Positions 14,838 through 27,617 of a DNA stretch of 64,000 bases are shown piece by piece. The position numbers were made by a program, and so were the translations under genes. The notes beneath the pieces are model-generated. The model did no database searches. It was given only the letters and a program-made list of their open reading frames with translations, and had not been told where the DNA came from. Each line of letters starts with the position of its first letter. Positions within the stretch are counted from its first letter, which is position 1. Where the stretch lies: assembly GCA_029216955.1 (NCBI GenBank), contig JANAVB010033216.1:7867492-7931491 (forward strand). The letters are read 5' to 3'. This DNA is from Iris pallida (lineage: Eukaryota > Streptophyta > Magnoliopsida > Asparagales > Iridaceae).

Positions 14838-15286
14838 AGCCCGCCCTATTTAATTCTCTCCATGTCTTCCTATATGCCGAAGCGCACAAAGTAAAATCCA
14901 TTACTATGGGAGGAAAACTCCAAGCTGCCTTTAGGTCTTCATACTCGGTTTGCATAAGTAGGAATATGTCCATAGAACGGCCTATTTCCCCGAACGTACA
15001 TGATAATAGTATTTTTCCAATATTCCTTCGTAACAGCCAGATCCTCTTCCATGAACGATGCTCTGAATCCATTCCCAACGTTCTTTGGTTCCACATAGTG
15101 CATCTGAGTGCTTGTGTTAGTGCTCCCCGAATGAACAAAATCTGTCGAAGACTTGATATTTGTGCCATCTACCATCAGAGCCTTTCCTTGTTGCGTTGCC
15201 CTTCTTGTTGTATTTAGTCCTGACGCCTCCATGGTACCTCTCCATCCTCTATGTTGGCCCGCTCCCCTAACATTCGTCCGATCCAT
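14838..15286 (-). pseudogene. LINE ORF1 N-terminal part with DUF4283-like domain
   Basis: Read from 15286 on the minus strand, the frame gives an N-terminal variable part and then EEDLAVTKEYWKNTIIMYV, GNRPFYGHIPTYANRV, NGFYFVRFG and EDMERIK. This is the pattern of the plant DUF4283 domain found in LINE ORF1 proteins and related zinc-knuckle proteins. In-frame stops stand at 14939-14941 and twice more near 14880 and 14850, mostly where Trp is expected. The gene is cut at 14837 by the adjacent LTR. A decayed zinc-knuckle host gene is a less likely alternative. Confidence 0.6.
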
Positions 15287-15512
15287 TGTGCTACGTTTGT
15301 GTGATCAGGAAGAGTCTTCGATTTGTCCATTGGTTTCATTCCTTGCCTTGCTTCGCGGTCGCCTCCGCATAGTCGTCCAGCTCCGTCGGTTCTCTTTCCT
15401 ACATCGTCTCTTTCGTCTCCCTCTCCTCCTCCGATTCTCACAAGCCTGGGATCTCATATGGGAAACCCTAATTCCTTGGAACCGATCGCCGCTAGCTGAG
15501 GAAAGAAATATT
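15287..15512 (-). other. LINE 5' leader (inferred)
   Basis: GC-richer, purine-rich on the minus strand, with no credible start codon in frame. It precedes the ORF1 remnant and ends at a (TA)n array. I infer it to be the leader of that LINE. Confidence 0.3.
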
Positions 15513-16206
<694 letters not shown>

Positions 16207-16208
<2 letters not shown>

Positions 16209-16328
16209 GAGGGATATTGCATCAAACTTATTGTATCAGTTATTGCACCAAACAATCTCAACCACAGATTAATTTGAATCATGTGGTTACAAAACATGCT
16301 GATGTGGTAACTAATTTATGGAATGCTT

Positions 16329-16331
<3 letters not shown>
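16207..16331. other. 125-bp non-TA insert between TA arrays
   Basis: A segment of ordinary composition bounded on both sides by (TA)n. It has no coding potential, no A or B box that I can see, and no match elsewhere in the window. Confidence 0.5.
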
Positions 16332-16416
<85 letters not shown>

Positions 16417-16417
16417 C

Positions 16418-16497
<80 letters not shown>
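16332..16497. repeat. (TA)n microsatellite
   Basis: Long TA run with a few GTATATATATACA variants. The Ile-Tyr open frames across it are spurious. Confidence 0.95.
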
Positions 16498-16502
<5 letters not shown>

Positions 16503-16605
16503 GTGTTGGGTGTCCACTTCTTAATGGAGCTTGGGTGCATGCTCCCAAGGAGGCTCAACCCGTGCCCTCCACGCCGGGGTGCCTCGCGTTCCCAACGGGC
16601 TACGG

Positions 16606-16608
<3 letters not shown>
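16498..16608 (-). mobile_element. tRNA-derived SINE, family a, copy 1
   Basis: On the minus strand it starts near TTAGCCGTAGCCCGTTGG, which fits an RNA polymerase III A box, and carries GGGTTGAGCCTCC as a B box about 40 bp on. It ends in a segment with AGAAGTGGACACCCAA. The same sequence occurs in opposite orientation at 54017-54137. (TA)n flanks it on both sides. Confidence 0.7.

Positions 16609-16676
<68 letters not shown>
16609..16676. repeat. (TA)n microsatellite
   Basis: Pure TA run between the SINE and an LTR fragment. Confidence 0.95.
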
Positions 16677-16776
16677 CTTTTCTCATTGATAACATTTAAA
16701 GAAGAAATATGATAGAGGTTATTGTGGGTGTGGATAAGGGCATCCATATTTGGGTTTATCCAAATCATAACACTCA
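16677..16776 (-). mobile_element. Duplicate fragment of the element E LTR
   Basis: About 96 bp nearly identical to 18598-18694, the 3' LTR of copia element E, plus the first four bases of its polypurine side. Both copies start at the same base after a TA run, so they share one breakpoint. The sequence then switches to a SINE scrap. Confidence 0.8.
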
Positions 16777-16806
16777 CTCCTCGCGTTCCCAACGGGCTGC
16801 GGCTAA
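16777..16806 (-). mobile_element. SINE family a scrap
   Basis: It contains TCGCGTTCCCAACGGGCTGC, the A-box end of the SINE at 16498-16608, and is joined directly to the LTR fragment on its left and a TA run on its right. Confidence 0.7.

Positions 16807-18538
<1,732 letters not shown>

Positions 18539-18597
<59 letters not shown>
18539..18597. repeat. (TA)n microsatellite
   Basis: TA run separating the GC-rich block from the 3' LTR of element E. Confidence 0.95.
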
Positions 18598-18598
<1 letters not shown>

Positions 18599-18694
18599 CT
18601 TTTCTCATTGATAACATTTAAAGAAGAAATATGATAGAGGTTATTGTGGGTGTGGATAAGGGCATCCATATTTGGATTTATCCAAATCATAACA
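18598..18694 (-). mobile_element. Element E 3' LTR (truncated)
   Basis: It matches the inner 95 bp of the LTR at 34137-34278 and ends TCATAACA next to the purine tract. The outer 50 bp have been replaced by (TA)n. Confidence 0.75.
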
Positions 18695-19569
18695 CTCACC
18701 CTTTTATGCCCACTTTAGTTATTGTCTCATTGAAAAAATTTCTAAGAAAAATCCATCTTTTGGGAAAAATTCATAGGAAAAAAAAGAGTGCAATAATATT
18801 CTTCAATAACATTATTCTTTAGGAATCCAAGTGGGTGCGACTTATACTGCCTCGTTAAAAACCTTTCGAAGGAAAAATCTGGTGGAAAAAAAACCTCAAC
18901 GAAGGAAAAGAGTACAAGACGCAAATACATACTTCGAGATGTCTCCATTAGCATCTTCGAGATGCGTTCATATTCGAGATGCGTGCAACTTCAGGATGCT
19001 CTACCTCAAATTATAAAAATGACATGTAGTTCTTACATCAATAAAGAAAAAAATAACCCCCAGTACATTTGAATATTACATCTCACCCCAATCTTTGTCT
19101 ATACATTTTTATATATTATCCTCGTATCCTAACGAATACTTGTATACTTATTGGTTATTCCTGAAAGCTTTAAACTCCCCCTGATTGTTGAACTATTGAA
19201 AGCATAGCCATGCACACATTATCCATTTGCTTTGATGAATTTGTTGTAATAATTTACTTTAATTCTTTCTAAAATACCTGCAACATTATTTATAAAACAT
19301 ACCTTGCTTGTGGTATCCCCTTAATGAGTATTAGATAAATACCATTCATCTACATATCTAATTAGATCAAAACATTCATCAAGAAAAATTTATGTGCCTT
19401 ATGTCATTCCTGTATATGTGTGCAGATGCATATCAGCAGATTCACATAAAATATTGTGCTGAGTAAATGATAATAAAGAATTTGTATCTACATATGGTAC
19501 TTCAGGACCAGAACATGTTCTTTTCGTCGTAATAGATCCTATTGACCTGACCATTTTAGGTATATTATT

Positions 19570-20066
19570 CATATTATATATCTACAAGAGATTTATCTCT
19601 ATAGGAGATCAACATTATCTTATCTTATCTCTTTGGGAGATTAAAATTATATCTTCAGGAGATTATAGTAGATCTCTTCTAGAGATTCATCTTTTCATGA
19701 GATTACATAAGATCTCTTTTGGAGATATATCTGTATCTCTTTTGGAGATTCCAATCTCTTCTAGAGACTCTAATCTCTTCGGAAGATTCTATATCTCTTC
19801 GAGAGATTCCATATCTCTTCTGGAGATTCCATATCTCTTCGGGAGATATTTCAAATCTCTTTGGGAGGTACTTTCATGATCCGTTCAGGAATTTCTTTAT
19901 AAATATTTATTATTAGATCTTTTCCTAGACATATACTTAATGAGTATACCACATTCTTCCGGATGGTACTTTTAGTCCATATATGACTCTTTTGCAAATC
20001 CTTCGGAGATTAGCATGATAATTTTTAAGTCCTTCAAGGATATACCTGAAAATTTAAATCATTCAG
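19570..20066. repeat. Short hairpin array, left half (AATCTC-TTCNG-GAGATT type)
   Basis: About fifteen consecutive modules of roughly 20 bp, each able to fold: ATCTC TTCGG GAGAT, ATCTC TTCTG GAGAT, AATC CTTCGGA GATT, TCC TTCA AGGA. The stem sequence changes along the array while the loop keeps a TTCNG or TTTNG pattern. The array lies in the interior of element E and continues at 30233 after the inserted element A. Confidence 0.7.
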
Positions 20067-22624
20067 TGTGACGCCCCAGAACCAGAATACTGGAGAGCGG
20101 GGGCGAACATAGCCAGCTACGTATATTAAAATAGAATCCACCTCGCTATACGGTCACGGCTGTCTAGATATGAGGGTTTACTACAAGCCAACGGTCTTTT
20201 AAGGTCAAGCCTATTGTCTCAATCTCAAACAAATAATATGATTACAAGATGTTACAATAAAAGGTGTCCCAAATATTACATATTCAGTTGATCATGAAGC
20301 TAGTCATACAAAATGCGAGGACTAGCAAGAGTTTAGTCATACATGATCAACCCTAGGATTTGTTAATCATGTTACAGCCCGTATGCAGACAGTAAGTAAT
20401 TATGCATCGAGCTAACAGGTGCTCGTCGGCTAAACGCCTCAAAAGAATAATTTTACAATAGAGTGAGCGAAACAAAATAGAAAACCCACTCGTAGCCCGG
20501 ATTCCTTCTAGTCGCCACCATCGGGCTGGAGGTTCGGTAGATCCTCGGGAGCTGCTCTGAAATCTGGCCACACAAAACCAGCTGGGTCAAACCCCAGAAA
20601 GAGCAAGTGCCACAAGGGAGGCCACGAAATAAGAACAAAAGCCAGCATATCAGAACATAAGAAAATGGAAGAAAGTACAAGTAATAAAAGTACAGAAAGA
20701 CAATAAACGACTAGGGACACGGAACCATTCCGAGAGCCAGATTACAACACGTAAACCAAACAAGGACCGGGGTCGTAACCCTTCGCCTGAATAGCACTTG
20801 TCTCTATCCATTTATTGTTAAGACAAGTAAAACAAACATGTTTGGGAGGAACCAGGTACTGGGACTAGATAAGACTTAGATAGGAATAGACAACATCTAT
20901 TCACAAGTGGCCAAGCAATTACTACGACTTACTACTTTAACTAACTAGGGTTATCACAAGCCTAATTACTAACAAGATGCAATGAGAATTCCCCAGTCCC
21001 AAGCGCTGCAGACTATCTAGTTATCCTTCCGCGGGTTGAGAGTATGGTGGGTACATCGCCCAGGAGACGATATACCTTTAGGTGACTTAGAGGGTGCAAC
21101 ACATGACAGTGTGCTGGAAATGTGCTATACTCGTCGGCAAGCTACAAGTCCATTAAAGCGCCTAGATAACGAGACTGCTTGTGACTAGAAATTCTCCATG
21201 TTCTAATTTGGCCTAATCTTTAGCCTAATCCATATTTAGTGCGAATCCCTGGCCGTGGTACCCAGGGAGTCACGTCCTAGGCATGATGCAAGACAAGACA
21301 AGTAGATTTGCACAAGCAACAAGAAGAACACCCACGGTGTCAGGGGCAAGTCAAGTTAAGTTAAGCTAGCTGTCGCAACAGCATCAAGTTATCAGGTTAT
21401 CAAGTCAAGTCAAGTCAGGAGTGCGCCATGGCGGGCCACTATCAAGTTATCAAGTGAATCAAGTTATAAGTAGCAGGTTACAAGTTTTCATCTCAGGTTA
21501 TGGCCAGGATCAAGAAAGCTAGTCAAAAGCCAATTCCTAGAAATTCGTGTCAAGACGTGTCGGGTCAATTCAAGTCGTGATGTGGGCAAGAAATCTCAGA
21601 AAACACAAATCAACAAGAGAAGACAAGGCCAAGGGAAATCCAAAAGAAACCATGGCACAAGGTGTGCTAGGTCAAGAGGCAGCCCAAAGGGCACCGGGCA
21701 AGGGCTCGGGCTGGGGGGCACGGTGGCGCTGCCACTAGGGTGCGCAGGGGGAGCAGCCGCTAGGGCGCGCAGGGGCGCAGCCGCTAGGGCGCGCAGGGGG
21801 CGCAGCCGCTAGGGCGCGCAGGGGCGCAGCCACTAGGGCGCACAGGGGGTGCAACCCCTAGGGTGCGCAGGGGCGCAGCCGCTAGGGCGCACAGGGGGGG
21901 CTGCACAAGGCGGGTGGCTGGGCAGCGCGCAAGACGCGCCAGTGCAGGACGGGCGCGCGCGCAAGGGCGCGACGCACGGCGGGCCAGCAGGGAGTGTCTT
22001 CTTCTACATTGTTGAGATGGAGCTCCAATGGGTTCCAAAACTTCAAAATACCACAACTTGGCCTTCACAACTTCAAATCCAAAATTTTAAAGTTCTAGCT
22101 TGGGTGAAATTTGATTCTCCCCAACATAGGAACATCAAAACCCATAAAAATCCAACTTAAATAGATCAAAACCATGTAAATCCAAATATAGGAGAAAATT
22201 AAATCTATGGGAATCTATAGATCAAAATCAAAAATGACAAGTTCTAATGTTGTTCTCTATGGCCTAATCTAGTTAATGGACAAATAAAATCTGGTGCTTA
22301 TTTTGTGGCAAGGTGCACTTGCCTATGGTGTTGGTGGAGGAAGAAGGAAGACGAAGATGGAGAAATTAATGGAAATTATGGAGGAGAGAGAAAGTTAGGT
22401 GGGAATTTAATGAGGGTGGGTTGTGGTGGAATGAGGGTGGAGTATAGCTAAGGTGTTCCTTTGGGCTTAAAATCAAACCAAACCAAACCAAACCAACTAA
22501 AACCGAGCCGAGCCGAAACCCAAAATACGAGAAAACCCAAAATTCCACAAGTCGAGAAAAATAAAAATACATGCCAAAATCCAATTATGAGTATAAATAT
22601 GAAATACGGGAAATGAGGGTGACA
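20067..22624 (-). mobile_element. Element A 3' LTR
   Basis: On the plus strand it runs from TGTGACGCCCC to GAGGGTGACA. It contains a GC-rich minisatellite near 21730-21895 and matches 27618-30232 almost throughout. Just inside it (22625-22660) lies the end of the element, reading CGAGGACGAAATTC on the minus strand, common before the 3' LTR of gypsy elements of this type. Confidence 0.95.
21727..21895. repeat. GC-rich minisatellite in A 3' LTR
   Basis: About seven units of roughly 24 bp built from CGCAGCCGCTAGGGCGCGCA. The unit number and length differ from the copy in the other LTR (29296-29510). Confidence 0.9.
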
Positions 22625-22792
22625 ACTCTACCCACCTTAAAAGAATTTCGTCCTCGGAATTTAATCAAGGAGCTAGAGACTGCCACGGCAAGTTACACTA
22701 AGCACCAACAATCTACACTAAGCAGTTCAATCATACAATCATACATGCAAGCAAGGGATGGAAAGCATAAGGCATAAGGAAGACATTATACC

Positions 22793-24010
22793 TTATGAGT
22801 CAAATAAGTCGGGATATCGCGATCGGATGTCGTCCTCACGCTCCCACGTTGTCTCACCTAGAGAGTGATGACCCCAAGCAATACGGACTAAACTAATAGT
22901 CTTGTTCTTGAGTATCTTCTCTCTCCGGTCCAATATAGACACGTGCCTCTCCTCATACGAAAGGTTGGTACCAACAACCAGTTCCGAATGGTCTAGGATA
23001 TGGCTCGGGTCCGGGATATACCGTCGTAATTGGGACACATGGAATACATCATGCACCTCACTTAGCGACGGCGGAAGAGCAAGACGATAAGATACATCTC
23101 CTACTCGCTCTAGGATATCGAACGGCCCTATATACCTAGGACTAAGCTTTCCCCGTACGCCAAAGCGAATGAAGCCGCGGTTAAGCGAGATCCTAAGGAA
23201 TACATGGTCGCCTATAGCAAACTCTAAGGGACGTCGATGGGCATCGGTCCAATGTCGCTGGCGATCTTGGACAACTCGAAGATGATTCCTGACTTTTCTA
23301 ACTACTTCAACTGTCTGGGCAATCATTTCTGGACCGAGCATCTGCCTTTCTCCGACATCATCCCATGCTAACGGGGATCTGTACTTCCTACCATACAGTG
23401 CCTCGAACGGGGCCATCTGAATACTGGCCTGGAAACTATTATTGTACGAGAACTCCACCAGGTGTAGGTGATCTTCCCACGAACCACCGAAGTCAAGTGT
23501 ACAAGATCTCAACATGTCTTTAAGGGTCTGGATTGTGCGCTCTGACTGACCATCTGTATGCAGATGATATGCTGAACTGAACTGGAGACGAGTTCCCAAA
23601 CTCTCTTGCAGGCTGCACCAAAAGTGTGATGTAAATTTTGAATCTCAGTCCGAGGTGATACTGACGGGCACTTCGTGAAGCCTGACAATCTGCCTGAGGT
23701 ACATCTCTGCTAGCTGAGCCGTAGACTGCCCAACTCTGAACGAAAGAAAATGAGCCACCTTCGTGAGCCGGTCAACTATAACCCAAATAGCATCTCGACC
23801 AGCTAGGGATCTAGGCAATCCAGTCACAAAATTCATGGTCACATGCTCCCACTTCCATTCTGGAATCGACAAGGACTGAAGAAGTCCAGCGGGCCTCTGA
23901 TGTTCAGCTTTAACCTGCTGGCAAACCAAACGCCGAAAGACAAACCGGGCTATCTCCCTCTTCATGCCATTCCACCAGAAATGCTGACGAATATCACGGC
24001 ACATCTTCAT
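22793..24010 (-). pseudogene. Element A integrase with C-terminal chromodomain
   Basis: The zinc-binding start HPGGMKMCRDIRQHFWW is followed by FVFRRLVCQQVKAEHQRP, in which the first Cys of the usual CxxC is Arg. The catalytic core has WEHVTMNFVTGLP, where the first acidic residue (normally Asp) is Asn, codon 23831-23833. SITSD and HTDGQSERTIQT supply the other two acidic residues. An in-frame TGA at 23643-23645 breaks the core. The DNA-binding C-terminus contains LSPRYIGPFDIL, and the last 50 residues (SILDRREK, WGHHSLGETTWEREDD) form the short chromodomain of the Tekay type, thought to steer integration to certain chromatin. The gene is inactive. Confidence 0.9.
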
Positions 24011-24073
24011 GCCACCGGGATGAATAGAATACTGTGAACTGTGAGCTTCTGCTATGACCTCATGTCTGATATC

Positions 24074-24745
24074 TCAATTGGGTACACAAAGACGAGTGCC
24101 GTGCCGAAGTGTACCATCTTCATGAATGCACAACTCTGGCCTTCTTCCTGTCTCACACTCTACTCTGAGTCGCTGAATCTTGGAATCTGTAGAATGTGCC
24201 ATCCGGATCCTCTCAACTATGCTGGACTGAACCTGTAGACTGGCCATCAATGCCACATTGGTAGGAAGAACCACTTCAATACCCATCTTCTGAAGATCTG
24301 CCAATAATTCTGGTTGCGTCGTTAGGAAATAAATTTCGGCTCTCCGGCTCAACGCATCTGCTACCACGTTGGCCTTTCCTGGGTGATACTGCAAGTCCAC
24401 ATCGTAGTCCACCAGTAGCTCGAGCCATCTCCTATGCCGCATATTAAGGTCCTTCTGGGTGAAAACATACTTCAGGCTCTTGTGATCAGTAAATATCTCC
24501 ACTCTATCTCCGTACAAGTAGTGCCGCCAAAGCTTAAGTGCAAACACTACTGCTGCCAGTTCCAAGTCGTGGGTCGGATAATTCTTCTCATGATCACGAA
24601 GTTGACGTGAGGCATAAGATATTACCTTTCCATGCTGCATCAAGACACACCCCAATCCTCTGCCTGAAGCGTCGTAATAAACTGTGAATCCTCCGGTCCC
24701 ATCTGGAAGTGTGAGAATGGGAGCCGTTATCAAACCTCGCTTCAA
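24074..24745 (-). pseudogene. Element A RNase H domain
   Basis: [19 protein letters not shown] starts the RNase H domain. [19 protein letters not shown] and [11 protein letters not shown] give the remaining catalytic residues, and [15 protein letters not shown] closes it. The frame continues without shift towards the integrase but stops at 24074. Between 24746 and 24934 the thumb of the reverse transcriptase ([13 protein letters not shown]) can be read with several stops. It degrades the RNA strand of the RNA-DNA hybrid during reverse transcription. Confidence 0.9.
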
Positions 24746-24934
24746 CTTCTCAAATGATTCCTGGCACTCTGTTGTTCAAGCAAACTACACATCCTTGCGG
24801 GTCAACTGGGTCATCGGTGCCGAAATCCTTGCAAAATCTGATACGAATCGCCGGTAGTAGCCGGCCAATCCAAGGAAGCTACGAACCTCTGCCGCTGAAC
24901 TAGGTACTGGCCATGACTCGATAGCCACAATCTT

Positions 24935-26337
24935 CTAGGGATCCACTTCTACTCCTTCTCGAGTAATGATGTGACCCAAGTATGAAATACGATCGAGCCA
25001 GAACTCGTATTTACTGAACTTGGCGAACAACTGGTGCTCTCTAAGCGTCTGAAGGATAATCCTGAGATGCTGCTCATGCTCTGCTTCGCTCTTACTGTAG
25101 ACCAGGATATTATCTAGGAACACAATCACAAACTGATCCAAGTAAGGAATGAAAATGCGATTCATGAGGTCCATAAATACGGCCGACGCATTGGTCGCTC
25201 CAAAAGGCATAACAAGGAACTCCCAATGCCCATACCTAGATCTGAACGCTGTCTTCGGGATGTCCTGCTCTCTGACTCTGATCTGGTGGTATCCTGAGCG
25301 CAAGTCTATCTTCGAAAATACTGAAGTCCCTCTGAGTTGGTCAAACAAGTCATCTATCATCGGGAGAGGGTATCTATTCTTGATTGTCACTGAGTTCAAG
25401 GTACGATAATCTACACATAACTTGGACGTACCATCCTTCTTTTTTACAAGAAGCATCGGGGCTCCCCAAGGCGATCCACTTGTACGAATAAATCCCTTGG
25501 TCCTTAATTCTTCAATCATCTTGTACAAAATCTCCAACTCTGAAGGCGCCATTCTGTAGACCCGCTCTGATACTGGTGCTGTCCCGGGGATCAAGTCTAT
25601 AGTAAACTCGATCTCCCGCTCTAGCGGCATTTCTGGTAGTTCTTCTGGAAAGACATCTGTAAATTCTTCAACTATCCTAGGTAACTGCACTGCTGCTACT
25701 GCCATCCGCAATACTGGGGATGATGATTCCACTGCGCCTTTAGAAAATAAAAACTTTGGCTCTCCTGGGATACTAAAGATAACCCTGCCAACATGGCAGT
25801 CTATCCTAGCATACTGGTTCCTCAACCAATCCATGCCTAAGACTACATCATAGTCTGTCATAGGGAATTCTATAAATCTAGCGGGGAACTCTCTACCGCT
25901 AACTACGATCCGACACAAGGAAAACACTCTATCTACTCCCACAAGACCATTACCAGTAAGTATATTGAGCCTTACTATAACGACTCGGACTCCAATCCTA
26001 TCCGTGTCGCGAATCGTGCATACATGAATGAATACGATGCACCAGAATCAAATAATACCGATGCTGGAGAGGAGTTGACGAGAATAGTACCTGCCACTAC
26101 CTCACCTGGTGCAACTTCTTCTTCCATAGTCATCATCATGGCCTGACCTTGTCCTCTGGCTGTGGGTCCCCTCTGCTGGAAACCTCTCCGCCTGCTCTGC
26201 ACTTGGGCTTGGGTATACTGCTGCTGGTTCTGCTGATGAAATGCCTGGGCCTGAGGCAACAATAGCCTCGGGTACTGCTGCTGCTGCATAGGTGCTGGTC
26301 CCCTAACCGATGGACTGGTTAGGTTCGAAGAGGACAA
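24935..26337 (-). pseudogene. Element A protease and reverse transcriptase
   Basis: The protease active site [12 protein letters not shown] lies near 26030-26080 and the second protease motif DVVLGMDWL near 25820. A frameshift lies between them, near 25960. The reverse transcriptase follows with [46 protein letters not shown] and VMPFGATNA. The catalytic motif reads [10 protein letters not shown]: the second Asp of the usual pair is Asn (codon 25109-25111), which should abolish polymerase activity. A TAG at 24935 ends the frame just before the thumb. All other core motifs look normal, so the loss is probably recent decay. Confidence 0.9.
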
Positions 26338-26339
26338 AC

Positions 26340-27375
26340 TACCCCTATTCGGGCAGGCTCCTATCTAATGATCTGCCGCTCCACAAGCCAGGCACAATCC
26401 CTACGCCCTACGACAATCCGCCACTACATGGCCTGGCTTCCTACATTAAGAATATCCCATCGCGGAATTCTGTTTCTGCTTCTACTGCTACGGGTACGTC
26501 GGGGTTGAATGCTGAGCCGACGTCACTGAGGCTGCCCGCCTCGGAGTTCCAATGGTCAAACTTCTAGCTGCCGGGGCTGGAGCTGATGATTGCTGCATCT
26601 GATTGTGGGACCGCTTCCTATCTCCGGTCCTATCCACGATCCTCTGGGAGGTATACTCGTGCCTCCTAGCTGCTCTCAATATCGCATCGAACGTCTCGTG
26701 CTCGAACTGCTCGACTGCCAACAAGATCTCCAAATGCAGTCCCTGCTGGAACCGCTGGGGCCTATCAAACTCGGTCGCCACCAAGGTGGGGGCAAACCTA
26801 TTGAGTCTAGAAAACTCAGATGCATAACCGTCGACCGTTCTGCCTCCTTGCTTCAAGTTGGTAAATCTCGTCTGTAGGTCGTACCGAGCTACAGCATCGA
26901 AATACTTCGTCTGGAATCTTTCTCTAAATACTGCCCAAGCAATAGGTGCCACTAATCCCATGGCTTGCGCTACCCACCAACTGCGAGCCAAGTCCAGAAA
27001 CTGTAGGCGTACCACCGCCACCTTCTCATTCTCAGGTGTCCTGGCTGCTTCTAGAATGACCTCGGTATCCTGAAGCCAAGCGTCCGCGGCAATCGCATCC
27101 TCGCTGCCGTCGAAGAATGGAGGGTTCAAGCGCTTAAAGCTGTTGGCCGCGCTGTTCCCTGGATGACCGCCTCTAGTCAAAGCATCTGCCACTACCTGGT
27201 ACAAGGTGTCTCCTCGACGATCCTGGGAAGCTATCAAGGTCCTGATGAGACCTACCAAGGTGCCATCGTCAGGCTCTGCCGGCTGGACGGGCCGAACTGG
27301 GGGCTCTCCTCCGGAAGATACAACTCTGGAGGCTACTCCGGAATGCTGGGCTTGATCTCCGGGTTGCTGGTCCAC
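26340..27375 (-). pseudogene. Element A gag with double zinc knuckle
   Basis: An open stretch of 295 codons (26488-27375) has the retrotransposon gag core: RLNPPFFDGSEDAIAADAWL, FLDLARSWWVAQ, FRERFQTKYFDA and FTNLKQGGRTVDGYASEF. Downstream, broken by stops, are knuckle remnants CRKPGHVVADC and CLACGAADH at about 26360-26460. The true start is not clear; the first available in-frame codon used here is GTG and the original ATG probably lies upstream. Gag forms the virus-like particle in the cytoplasm. Confidence 0.85.
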
Positions 27376-27617
27376 GGGAAGTGCTCCACCTTGCTGATCG
27401 GCGGGGTCAGGTACAGTGTCGCTGAAGAAGACGACACAGAGAAAATAATAAGGAAGGACCAGAACAGATCAACGATACAAGCACATGATCAGGGCAAAAA
27501 TCCAGATATTTAGAGGATACGAACGGAGGTCAAAGACGAGTACTGATTGAGACATCTATCTGGTAAACCCTCACATATCTTGAATGCCAAGACCTGCATG
27601 GGCCACCACTTAAACCA
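27376..27617 (-). promoter_or_regulatory. Element A leader and primer-site region
   Basis: On the minus strand, directly after the 5' LTR, the leader begins TGGTTTAAGTGGTGGCCC (27600-27617), the expected place of the tRNA primer site. It is not the usual plant initiator-Met sequence, and the priming tRNA is unknown. The same start occurs at 9272 and, in part, at 43123. Confidence 0.6.

Noticed and set aside
15168..15182. ACCATCAGAGCC as an initiator-Met primer site
   Set aside because: Several mismatches to TGGTATCAGAGC, no LTR end beside it, and it lies within the LINE ORF1 remnant.
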